7,896 bases of DNA from Opitutaceae bacterium. Its GTDB lineage: Bacteria > Verrucomicrobiota > Verrucomicrobiia > Opitutales > Opitutaceae. The position numbers and the translations under genes are program-made. Where the stretch lies: the NCBI GenBank assembly GCA_005786775.1, contig SYDD01000288.1, positions 1-7,896 on the forward strand, read 5' to 3'. The notes under the pieces are model-generated. The model was not told the DNA's origin, made no database searches, and saw only the letters and a list, made by a program, of their open reading frames with translations. Position 1 is the stretch's first letter. Each line of letters begins with the position of its first letter. This document shows positions 1 to 5,963 of this stretch, piece by piece.

Positions 1-17
1 AACGGGCCGTCGTAAAA

Positions 18-102
18 TGGTGCTCAGGAAGGGACTCGAACCCTTACGCCTTACGGCACACGCCCCTCAAACGTGTGTGTCTACCAATTCCACCACCTGA
101 GC
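18..102 (-). tRNA. tRNA-Leu, anticodon GAG
   Basis: Read on the minus strand, this is a complete 85-nt class II tRNA. The acceptor stem GCTCAGG (complement of 96-102) pairs perfectly with CCTGAGC, followed by discriminator A and an encoded CCA (complement of 18-20). The D-loop segment TGGTGGAATTGGTAGACA and the T-arm core GGGTTCGAGTCCC are textbook. The anticodon arm closes around TTGAGGG, placing GAG at 66-68, which reads leucine CUC/CUU codons. A long variable arm (TGCC-GTAA-GGCG) is typical of leucine tRNAs. It lies about 90 bases downstream of pyrD in the same orientation. I found no convincing promoter in the gap, so processing from a pyrD read-through transcript is possible. Confidence 0.97.
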
Positions 103-192
103 AAAAACTGAAGGAACGCGGACTAAGAGGGATCGAAATAGCCGTGTCCAGCACCGAAATGGCCACGGGCCGAGGAAACGCTCCGACGCGCG

Positions 193-1254
193 TCAGAAAC
201 GCTGGCGCGCGGCGATACCGCGGGCGAGGTCAGCGGCAAAGAAGGGGCCGCGGTAGATCATTCCCGTGTAAACCTGGACCAGGGAGGCGCCCGCATCGAG
301 CTTCTCGGCGGCGCCGGTAATATCGGTGATCCCACCAACCCCGATGAGCGGCAGCCGGCCCTGGGTGGCGCGAGCGACGTAGCCGATGATTTCCGTGGAA
401 CGGCGGCGGAGCGGGGCACCGCTGAGGCCGCCGGCCTCGCCCACCGCAGCGAACGGACCGGGCCGCGCGATCGTGGTGTTGGTGGCGATCAGTCCATCGA
501 GGCGGAACTCGGCGACCACCGTGAGCACGGCGTCAATCTGGGGCCACGAGAGGTCGGGGGAGATCTTAAGCAAGACCGGCACCGGGCGCCGACCGGCGGC
601 CGGGCGTTCACGGTTGGCGGTGGTGATCGTCTGGAGTAATTCCCGCAGCCGCCCCTCGTCCTGCAGCTGGCGCAGGTTGGGCGTGTTGGGGCTGGAGACG
701 TTGAGGACAATATAGTCGGCCCAGTCGGCGAGCAGGCGGAAGCTGGCGAGGTAGTCGGCGGTAGCCTCCTCGAGGGGGGTGACCTTGGATTTTCCGAGGT
801 TGATGCCGAGGGGGATGGCGCGCCGGCCGGGGCCCGGTTGGCGGGCAAGGCGGGCGGCCATCGCGGGGGCGCCGCCGTTGTTGAAGCCCATTCGGTTGAT
901 CACGGCCTCTTCGGCGGGATAGCGGAACATCCGCGGCACCGGATTGCCCGGCTGCGCGTGGGCGGTGACCGTGCCCACCTCGACGTGGCCGAAGCCGAGC
1001 GCGGCGGCGGCGGGCCAGGCCCGGGCATCCTTGTCGAAGCCGGCGGCGAGCCCGACGGCGTTCGGGAAGGTGAGGCCGAAGGCTTGGACCGGGCGCTGGA
1101 CGCGGGCGAGCCGCTGGTGATGCGCGGCCAAGAGGCGGCAGAGGAGCGTAAGGCGGCCGAGGGCGGCCATCGCATTTACGCCGAGCTCATGCGCGTGCTC
1201 CGAATCGCGGCGGAAGAGCGCCGGACGCACCAGCTTTTCGTAGAAGCTACCCAT
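193..1254 (-). CDS. pyrD: Dihydroorotate dehydrogenase (quinone), class 2
   Basis: This flavoprotein oxidises dihydroorotate to orotate in de novo pyrimidine synthesis and passes electrons to membrane quinones. At 353 residues it matches class 2 enzymes (E. coli about 336). The N-terminal helices (FYEKLVRPALF onward, residues 4-45) form the membrane-facing quinone entrance typical of class 2. The FMN barrel follows, with NAVGLAAGFDKD (65-76), NRMGFNNGG (120-128), LGINLGKSK (149-157) and NVSSPNTPNLR (185-195), which carries the class 2 catalytic serine (Ser188 region). Then come LLKISPDL (228-235), ATNTTIARP (257-265), GGLSGAPL (275-282) and the phosphate-binding IGVGGI and VQVYTGMIYRGP (326-337). 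I chose the ATG at 1254 because it aligns with the family N-terminus. An in-frame ATG at 1338 would add 28 residues; it has a good GGAG ribosome site, but the added stretch has AT-rich third positions and no family counterpart. Function is certain, the start less so. Confidence 0.96.
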   Translation of the reverse strand: MGSFYEKLVRPALFRRDSEHAHELGVNAMAALGRLTLLCRLLAAHHQRLARVQRPVQAFGLTFPNAVGLAAGFDKDARAWPAAAALGFGHVEVGTVTAHAQPGNPVPRMFRYPAEEAVINRMGFNNGGAPAMAARLARQPGPGRRAIPLGINLGKSKVTPLEEATADYLASFRLLADWADYIVLNVSSPNTPNLRQLQDEGRLRELLQTITTANRERPAAGRRPVPVLLKISPDLSWPQIDAVLTVVAEFRLDGLIATNTTIARPGPFAAVGEAGGLSGAPLRRRSTEIIGYVARATQGRLPLIGVGGITDITGAAEKLDAGASLVQVYTGMIYRGPFFAADLARGIAARQRF

Positions 1255-1338
1255 GGCGCCAACGTGGGCCCAAAGCGGCGGACTTGGCAAGGCGCCGAGT
1301 GGCAGAACTCCCTTTTTTTGAAGTGGTTCTGAAGCCAT

Positions 1339-1440
1339 CGCATCTCCGGGGCGACCGCAAGAAACAGCGCTTAATTTTGCTTGTTTTTTGAAACTCAGGA
1401 AGCACGCTGCGCGAAAATTTCATCCGCCCTTTTCTCTTCC
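1339..1440. promoter_or_regulatory. Divergent promoter region between pyrD and the acidic-tail protein gene
   Basis: This gap separates two divergent genes and must hold both promoters, unless pyrD is transcribed from within 1255-1338. It is locally AT-rich compared with its surroundings, notably 1371-1393 with runs of T. On the plus strand TTGAAA (1388-1393) and GAAAAT (1413-1418) could be promoter elements, but their 19-base spacing is long and the match is weak. No Shine-Dalgarno sequence precedes the ATG at 1441. The location is inferred from gene layout; exact elements are not resolved. Confidence 0.4.
1344..1347 (-). promoter_or_regulatory. Possible ribosome binding site for a longer PyrD start
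   Basis: On the minus strand GGAG sits five bases before an ATG at 1338 that is in frame with pyrD. This is the best Shine-Dalgarno match near the gene, whereas the homology-supported ATG at 1254 has none. It therefore competes with the chosen start and leaves open a PyrD with a 28-residue N-terminal extension. Confidence 0.35.
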
Positions 1441-2223
1441 ATGGCCAAAGCAATCAAACCGCTCGAGTGGTGCGTCGTCCGCCTCGGCGAGGATCACAAC
1501 TGGTGGGTCGCTGAGACAAGCGATCCGGTCCGCTGGGACGTCGACGGCCTGAGCATCGTCGATCCGCGGCAGGTCCAACACCTCGTCGAGCTGGTGGAAC
1601 CGCTCCGCGATTACGGCTTTGACCAGGACATCTTCGAGGCGGCGTTCATCCCGTTCCGCATCGATAAGGACTTGGGCAACGGAAAGGTGCGCCTGCGCCG
1701 GATGAAGGAGTCGCTGTTCGAATCCGAGGAAAAGCTATTCGCGCTGCCGGACATCCTCGACGAAGAGAACGGGCCCTATGCAGACCTACTGGATCACCTC
1801 ACCCGTTGCCGGGTGAAGATGCTCAACGACCTGTTCAAGTTTGAGACCAAGTTGTCCGTAGACGAAGTGGAGGACGAGATCCGCGAGGACCAGAATAGCA
1901 GCTTCATCCAAGGGAAGGCGGTGCATGTCTTTGAGGAGATTGGCAGCATCCTCGACTATATGCCGGCGGGATATGACCCGGACGAAGAGGGCCCGGCCAA
2001 GGGCGAGGGGGACGAGGCGGACGACGAGGATCTGCCGGAGCTGGACGCCGAGGAGGAGGAGAAGCTGAAGAACGATGGCTCCCTGAAGTGGGATGAGGAC
2101 GAAGAGGGCGAGGAGGACGAGGAGGGGAAGAAGAAGGAAGGCGAACAGGATGAGGAGGATGAGGACGGTGGGGACTCCGGCGACGGGGAGGAGAAGCCGA
2201 AGGCCCGTTCGCGGAAGCGCTGA
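1441..2223 (+). CDS. Conserved-looking hypothetical protein with long acidic C-terminal tail
   Basis: I do not recognise this 260-residue protein. Residues 1-178 have a balanced, folded-protein composition, with aromatic-rich KPLEW and HNWWVAETSDPVRWDVDG near the start. The rest of this part looks helical and charged (for example EVEDEIREDQ) and ends near ILDYMPAGYDPDEEG. Residues 179-252 are overwhelmingly Asp/Glu with Gly and Lys and are surely disordered; the last eight residues (KPKARSRKR end) are strongly basic. There is no signal peptide or membrane segment, so it is probably cytosolic. Acidic tails of this kind occur in nucleic-acid or basic-protein binding factors, but that is only analogy. 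The start at ATG 1441 (MAKAIKPLEW) is preferred over an upstream in-frame start at 1381, which would translate the AT-rich promoter region. It is divergent from pyrD. Codon use in the folded part is typical of the window, which argues for a real gene. Confidence 0.85.
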   Translation: MAKAIKPLEWCVVRLGEDHNWWVAETSDPVRWDVDGLSIVDPRQVQHLVELVEPLRDYGFDQDIFEAAFIPFRIDKDLGNGKVRLRRMKESLFESEEKLFALPDILDEENGPYADLLDHLTRCRVKMLNDLFKFETKLSVDEVEDEIREDQNSSFIQGKAVHVFEEIGSILDYMPAGYDPDEEGPAKGEGDEADDEDLPELDAEEEEKLKNDGSLKWDEDEEGEEDEEGKKKEGEQDEEDEDGGDSGDGEEKPKARSRKR

Positions 2224-2227
2224 ACCC

Positions 2228-2271
2228 GGTCCCGCCGGCGGACGGTCGCCGGCGGCCCCCGGGCGGGGACC
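2228..2271. other. Nested GC-rich inverted repeats (hairpins)
   Basis: Immediately after the stop of the acidic-tail gene, CCGCCGGCG (2232-2240) and CGCCGGCGG (2247-2255) form a perfect 9-bp stem with a 6-nt loop. A second pairing is possible between GGTCCCGCC (2228-2236) and GGCGGGGACC (2262-2271), nine pairs with one bulged G. The two share bases and cannot fully form together. There is no T-run afterwards, so this is not a classical intrinsic terminator. It may still stop or stabilise the transcript end, or be a by-product of high GC. Confidence 0.45.
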
Positions 2272-2324
2272 AGGAGTTGTCCGCGCGCTTGCACCGGTGA
2301 GCGGCGCCGGTTTGCTCCGCCGCG

Positions 2325-2939
2325 ATGACTGAATCCTCGAGCGCTCGCCGCCCTTGGCCGCTGAAATGGATCGTGGTGGCGATTCTCGCAGTCGTCGCTC
2401 CGTATACTTGGCTGACCCTGCACTACCGAAAGTCTGGCCCGGCATTCCAGCCGTACGAGGATCTCCGCCGGCAGGCGAACGTGAAGCGGCTACTGGCGTC
2501 CGGTTACCAGCGGATTTCCCTCACTGCGCAGCGCCCGGCGGATCGGTCGGCGGTTCCGGGAGGGGCAGAAACGCGGAGCGCTCCCGACGGATTACCCGCG
2601 GATCTCGTGGAAACGCTGGTCGAGCCCCTGCCGTTGGCGGAAGAGATCCTCACTGTGCGGGCGGCCCCGGCCGTTGCGCAGCTTCTGCCCTACGCCATTG
2701 AGCTGACGTGCCGGCTCGCTTCCGATCAGGAGCAACTGGCCGGGGCGGACCTTTATGTGCGCGGCAACCAACTCGTGCTCGCGCCACGCTTCGAGCGGGT
2801 GGGCGGCGAGCTGCAGACCCGGTCGCGGCAGACCATCGCGTTGCTAACGCTGCCCGGCGGGTCGCTGACGCCCGGCGTGTACGAGCTGCTGCTTCCTGGT
2901 CGACGCGGTTCGCGCGCGTGGCGGCTCGAGGTGAAGTGA
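2325..2939 (+). CDS. Membrane-anchored hypothetical protein upstream of argA
   Basis: I do not recognise this 204-residue protein. A short basic N-terminus (SARRPWPLKW) leads into one hydrophobic helix at about residues 13-31 (WIVVAILAVVAPYTWL core), consistent with an uncleaved anchor and the rest of the protein outside the cytoplasm. After a low-complexity Ala/Pro/Arg linker (about 68-95), residues 120-204 look beta-rich. They end in a pattern resembling immunoglobulin-like domains: TPGVYELLLPG, then RAWRLEVK. There are no catalytic motifs. The ATG at 2325 lacks a Shine-Dalgarno match, but no better start exists and the anchor follows directly. It lies 55 bases before argA on the same strand, so co-transcription is plausible; a functional link to arginine synthesis is not indicated by the sequence. 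Confidence 0.8.
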   Translation: MTESSSARRPWPLKWIVVAILAVVAPYTWLTLHYRKSGPAFQPYEDLRRQANVKRLLASGYQRISLTAQRPADRSAVPGGAETRSAPDGLPADLVETLVEPLPLAEEILTVRAAPAVAQLLPYAIELTCRLASDQEQLAGADLYVRGNQLVLAPRFERVGGELQTRSRQTIALLTLPGGSLTPGVYELLLPGRRGSRAWRLEVK

Positions 2940-2994
2940 GCCACGGCGGCTATTGACCTGCCCGGCCACATCCCCGACAACTCGACGCCCCTCG

Positions 2995-4326
2995 ATGAGC
3001 TCCAGTTCCGGCACGCCCGCCCCCGCCTCGGCGATCAGCACCACGATCAAGCCGACGGACTTGCGCGGAATCCTGAAGTACGTGCCGCGCTTTCAGGGGC
3101 AGATTTTCGTGATCGCGATCGACGGTTCGATCATCGCGGACGACAATTTCAGCAACCTCTTGGTGGACATCGCAGTCCTGCGCTCGCTGGGCATCAAGGT
3201 CGTCCTCGTGCACGGCATCAGCCACCAGCTGCGCGAACTGTCAGAGCTGCGCGGCATCCCGATCTCGAACGCCGACGGCTCGGGCGTGACTGACGCGGCC
3301 ACGCTGGACCTCGCGGTACGCGCGGCGGCGCGGGCCTCCCACGCGTTCGTAGAAGGGTTGACGCAAAATCTGCTGAAGTGCGCGATCACGAATGCCGTGC
3401 GGGCCCTGCCGGTGGGAATTATCCGCGGCGTGGACCAGCAGTTCACCGGGAAGGTGGACCGGATCGACAAGGACTTCCTTGGGGAGCTAATTGACCGGCA
3501 GATTATTCCGGTTCTCCCGCCGATCGGCTTCGGGCCCGACGGGAAATCACTGCGGCTAAACTCGGACCTGCTGGCAGCGGAGGTCGCGGAGGCGCTGCAG
3601 GCGACGAAAATCCTATTTTTGGGACCGGTCGCAGGGCTGAGCATCGACGGCGAATTCCGCCGCGAGATCTCGCTGGAAGCACTGCAGCAGATCGCCCGCG
3701 AGGCGCCTGCGCGCATTGATCCGGCGGCGTTAAGCAAGGCGCTCCACGCGATCAAGGCGATCGAGACCGGGACGCCGCGGGTGCACATCCTCGACGGGCG
3801 GATCTTCGATGGGCTGCTCAACGAGATTTTCTCCAATGACGGGGTTGGCTCCCTGGTCTACGGGAACGACTACCAGCAGATCCGGCGCGCGCGGAAGGGT
3901 GATGTGCGCCTGATCTACAACCTGACGCGCAACGCGGTCCGCCGCGAGGAGCTGATCCATCGGACGCAGCAGGCCATCGAGAAGAACATCGAGCAGTTCT
4001 ACGTCTTCGAGGTCGACGAGAACATCATCGCCTGCGTGACGCTGTATTTTTACCCGGATTCCCCGCGTGTGGCCGAGGTGGGCTCACTCTACGTCATGCC
4101 ATTCTACCACAACCGCGGGATCGGGCGGAAGATGGTGGAGTACGCCGGGATGGTCGCGAAGGAGCGGGGTGCCGACACTCTGCTGGCGCTATCGACGCAG
4201 AACTTCGGGTTCTTCACCAACGTGTGCGGTTTCGAAGAGGCCTCCAAAGAGGCCCTGCCCGAGGCGCGTTTACGCGCCTACGAAGAGAGCGGGCGCAACG
4301 CCAAGGTCTTGCGCAAGCCCCTCTGA
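2995..4326 (+). CDS. argA: Amino-acid N-acetyltransferase (N-acetylglutamate synthase)
   Basis: It transfers acetyl from acetyl-CoA to glutamate, the first committed step of arginine synthesis in the cytoplasm. The 443-residue length equals that of E. coli ArgA. Residues about 18-285 are an amino-acid-kinase fold: FVIAIDGSII (38-47), a glycine-containing loop LVHGISHQL (71-79), LPPIGFGPDGKSLRLNSDLLA (about 174-194) and HILDGRIFDGLLNEIFSNDGVGS (264-286). The kinase lysine expected near residue 43 is absent, as in ArgA, where this domain is regulatory. Residues about 295-443 are the GNAT domain, with IACVTLYFYP (345-354), VGSLYVMPFYHNRGIGRKM (the acetyl-CoA motif A, 362-380) and FFTNVCGF (406-413). 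The late HILDG...GVGS region is where arginine binds in this family, so feedback inhibition by arginine is likely but inferred. I chose ATG 2995; an in-frame TTG at 2953 would add a 14-residue low-complexity stretch. Neither has a clear ribosome site. Confidence 0.95.
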   Translation: MSSSSGTPAPASAISTTIKPTDLRGILKYVPRFQGQIFVIAIDGSIIADDNFSNLLVDIAVLRSLGIKVVLVHGISHQLRELSELRGIPISNADGSGVTDAATLDLAVRAAARASHAFVEGLTQNLLKCAITNAVRALPVGIIRGVDQQFTGKVDRIDKDFLGELIDRQIIPVLPPIGFGPDGKSLRLNSDLLAAEVAEALQATKILFLGPVAGLSIDGEFRREISLEALQQIAREAPARIDPAALSKALHAIKAIETGTPRVHILDGRIFDGLLNEIFSNDGVGSLVYGNDYQQIRRARKGDVRLIYNLTRNAVRREELIHRTQQAIEKNIEQFYVFEVDENIIACVTLYFYPDSPRVAEVGSLYVMPFYHNRGIGRKMVEYAGMVAKERGADTLLALSTQNFGFFTNVCGFEEASKEALPEARLRAYEESGRNAKVLRKPL

Positions 4327-4366
4327 GCGCAAGCGGCGCGGATCCGGCGGTCGGGAACCGTACGGC

Positions 4367-4831
4367 TCAGCCCGCCCCCGCTTCCGCGACTACCTGGACC
4401 TCGACCGTACTACCGCGGGGCAAGCCGTTCACCGCGACCGCGGCCCGCGCGTGGCGGCCGGCGTCACCGAAGATGGAGACGAGGAGGTCGCTCGCGCCGT
4501 TGAGAACGGCAGGGCTCTCGGTGAATCCGTCCACCGCGTTCACGTAGCCGCTCACGAACACGATGCGTGAAACCCGATCGAGAGAACCGACGGCAGCCCG
4601 CAGGTTAGCAAGCGTGTTGAGCACGCAGACCGCGGCGGCCTCGCGGGCGCTCTCGACGGTCTGCTCCCGCCCGACTTGGCCAACGTGGGTCTGGACGCCA
4701 TTGCGCATCGCGATGGTGCCGGCGCAGTAGAGCAGGTTACCGGTTCGCACCACGGGAACGTAGCTGCCGGCGGCGACCGGAGGATCGGGGAGCGTGAGGC
4801 CGAGGGCGGCGAGACGGGCTTCGGGGGACAT
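4367..4831 (-). CDS. RidA family protein (YjgF/YER057c/UK114)
   Basis: A 154-residue member of the RidA superfamily, in the slightly longer subgroup that begins MSPEARLAALGL and carries a conserved NGASDLLVSIFGDAGRHARAAV block (111-132). Canonical RidA hydrolyses reactive enamine/imine intermediates made by pyridoxal-phosphate enzymes to ketoacids and ammonia. The arginine that binds the substrate carboxylate in active members is present as Arg129 in HARAAVAVNGLP, so deaminase activity is chemically possible. Other landmarks are VRTGNLLYCAGTIA (28-41), HVGQVGRE (49-56) and VSGYVNAVDGFTE (93-105). The ATG at 4831 matches the family start; a GTG at 4846 would add five residues. It lies 53 bases downstream of the substrate-binding protein gene on the same strand, probably in one transcript, and converges on argA with a 40-base gap. 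The physiological substrate is unknown. Confidence 0.92.
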   Translation of the reverse strand: MSPEARLAALGLTLPDPPVAAGSYVPVVRTGNLLYCAGTIAMRNGVQTHVGQVGREQTVESAREAAAVCVLNTLANLRAAVGSLDRVSRIVFVSGYVNAVDGFTESPAVLNGASDLLVSIFGDAGRHARAAVAVNGLPRGSTVEVQVVAEAGAG

Positions 4832-4839
4832 CGTCCCCC
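4823..4839 (-). promoter_or_regulatory. Hairpin presenting the ridA-family start codon in its loop
   Basis: In the transcript, GGGGGA and TCCCCC form a perfect 6-bp stem closing the 5-nt loop CGATG, which contains the chosen ATG. The G-run that could act as a weak ribosome site is paired with codons 2-3. The arrangement is seen directly; a role in limiting or timing translation is inference, and G/C runs in a GC-rich genome can produce it by chance. Confidence 0.3.
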
Positions 4840-4884
4840 ACCCCACCGTGGCGACGGTATGGAGGCAATCCCTTCCTGACCCGT

Positions 4885-5877
4885 TCAGGGCCCGGACGGC
4901 TGCGCGACGCCGGCGAGGTCCAAGGGCGCCTCGAGAATCCCCAGCTCACGCAGCTGGGTGGCCAGCTCGGCAACGCGCGCGGGGTCCAGCCGGCCGATGC
5001 GTTCGCCGCGCGCCGGATCCCCCGCCACGTAACGACCCGCGATGAGCTCCCGGCGCGAGTGCCCGAGGAGCCCCGGGGTCATCTGCGGGTTGCGGGCCAG
5101 AATGAGGGCGTCGGCCGCGGCGGGGTTGCCGGTGAGGTATTCGTGCCAGCCGCGAATCGAAGCCTGGACAAAAGCGCGGACCAGCGCGGGCCGATCTCGG
5201 ACCAGCGTGCGGTTCGAGACCACGACGTGGTACGGGTCGTAGCCGGCGGCCGCGAGACCCAGCCAGCGCACCTCGCGGCCCTGGGCGCGGGCGAAGTAGG
5301 GCTCGTTCGTGACCATCACCTGCTGGATGAGGTCCGGGCGGGCGAGAAACTCCCCCAAACCATACGTGTTCTGGCGCTTCTCGAAAGTGATCCCGAACCG
5401 CCGTTCGACGTACGGCATCCACGCCATTCCAACGTTGCCGATCACCGTGCGTCCCGCGAGGTCCGGGAAAGAGCGGACCGGACTGTCGGCGTGCATCATC
5501 AGCGCAAGCGGCTCGTGCTGGAGCGTCGCCATCACCATCACTAGAGGCAAACCGCGGCTGGCCGCGAGCAGGACGTCGTCCGCGCGGAGCATCCCGAAAT
5601 CCGCGTCGCCGCGGGCGACCTTGAGCCGGATGCCGGCGCCGGGTCCGCCAGCCCAGATCTCGACGTCGAGACCCACCGCCGCGTAGTGCCCGGCAGCGAG
5701 CGCCTGGTAGAAGCCTCCGTGTTCCCCTTGCGGGAACCAGTCCGTCTGGAGCGTCGCGCGCATCCGCGGCGCGGCGCCAGCGGGCGCGGGCGGGGGCTTT
5801 TCCGGGCCGCGCGCGCACGCGCCCAAGGCCAGAATGGCAAGGACTAGACCCCAAGGGCGCGACCGGCGGCGACGCAT
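4885..5877 (-). CDS. ABC transporter substrate-binding lipoprotein, NMT1/THI5-like
   Basis: A 330-residue extracytoplasmic solute receptor. The N-terminus is a lipoprotein signal: MRRRRSRPWG, a hydrophobic stretch LVLAILALGAC and lipobox LGA-C with Cys21 as the lipidated residue. The Pro-rich linker (24-37) precedes the domain. The family signature is at the start, TDWFPQGEHGGFYQALAAGHY (45-65), then GLDVEIWAGGPG (69-80), GDADFGM (90-96), the hinge-side LAGRTVIGN (140-148), VMVTNEPYFA (187-196) and LVRDRPALVRAFVQASIRGWHEYL (225-248). THI5/NMT1-like receptors bind hydroxymethylpyrimidine-type thiamine precursors, but related ones bind sulfonates, nitriles or other small molecules. The substrate here is not readable. 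The ATG at 5877 follows GGTGG at a suitable distance. No permease or ATPase is encoded in the window, so these must lie elsewhere or the receptor works alone. It precedes the RidA gene, and is divergent from the amidase. Confidence 0.9.
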   Translation of the reverse strand: MRRRRSRPWGLVLAILALGACARGPEKPPPAPAGAAPRMRATLQTDWFPQGEHGGFYQALAAGHYAAVGLDVEIWAGGPGAGIRLKVARGDADFGMLRADDVLLAASRGLPLVMVMATLQHEPLALMMHADSPVRSFPDLAGRTVIGNVGMAWMPYVERRFGITFEKRQNTYGLGEFLARPDLIQQVMVTNEPYFARAQGREVRWLGLAAAGYDPYHVVVSNRTLVRDRPALVRAFVQASIRGWHEYLTGNPAAADALILARNPQMTPGLLGHSRRELIAGRYVAGDPARGERIGRLDPARVAELATQLRELGILEAPLDLAGVAQPSGP

Positions 5878-5963
5878 GCCCTATCCACCCGGCGCGGGAC
5901 GGGGGCGGGCCAGCTCGAAAAGCGCGGATTGCCACGAGCGCGGCGCCGGCCGACGCTCGCGGG
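5878..5963. promoter_or_regulatory. Divergent promoter region between the binding-protein and amidase genes
   Basis: The 86-base gap between two divergent starts should hold promoters for both genes. It is very GC-rich and I find no credible sigma-70 elements. Its most visible structure is the hairpin at 5935-5959, described separately. The shared gap would allow coordinated control of the receptor and the amidase; this is inferred from layout only. Confidence 0.35.
5935..5959 (+). promoter_or_regulatory. Hairpin just before the amidase start codon
   Basis: CGAGCGCGGC (5935-5944) pairs with GCCG-A-CGCTCG (5949-5959): ten base pairs with a single bulged A at 5953 and a 4-nt loop GCCG. It ends four bases before the ATG at 5964, where a ribosome would have to bind, and no Shine-Dalgarno sequence is present. 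It could be an operator in the divergent promoter, a translation-limiting structure, or chance in very GC-rich DNA. Confidence 0.35.

Noticed and set aside
18..102. tRNA-Leu as an integration site for a mobile element
   Set aside because: No integrase gene, no repeat of the tRNA 3' end, and only 17 bases beyond the tRNA are visible.
185..194. Palindrome GACGCGCGTC at the end of pyrD
   Set aside because: It is only ten bases, partly inside the coding end, with no T-run; expected by chance in GC-rich DNA.
1313..1319. Run of seven T as a possible terminator
   Set aside because: No GC stem precedes it on the plus strand, and it lies in the pyrD leader rather than at a gene end.
838..1332. A 164-codon plus-strand open frame opposite pyrD
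   Set aside because: It is antisense to a certain pyrD and has no motif or ribosome site; GC-rich genes often leave such frames open.
2953..2994. Longer ArgA starting from a TTG codon
   Set aside because: The added 14 residues are low-complexity, there is no ribosome site, and ATG 2995 gives the same length as E. coli ArgA.
3112..3150. Missing kinase lysine in the amino-acid-kinase domain of ArgA taken as damage
   Set aside because: This domain is regulatory and non-catalytic in ArgA, so the absence is normal for the family.
4946..5935. A 329-codon open frame on the minus strand, out of frame with the receptor gene
   Set aside because: It has Arg/Gly/Pro/Ala-dominated composition and no domain, and lies over the clearly recognisable receptor gene. 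It is a by-product of high GC.
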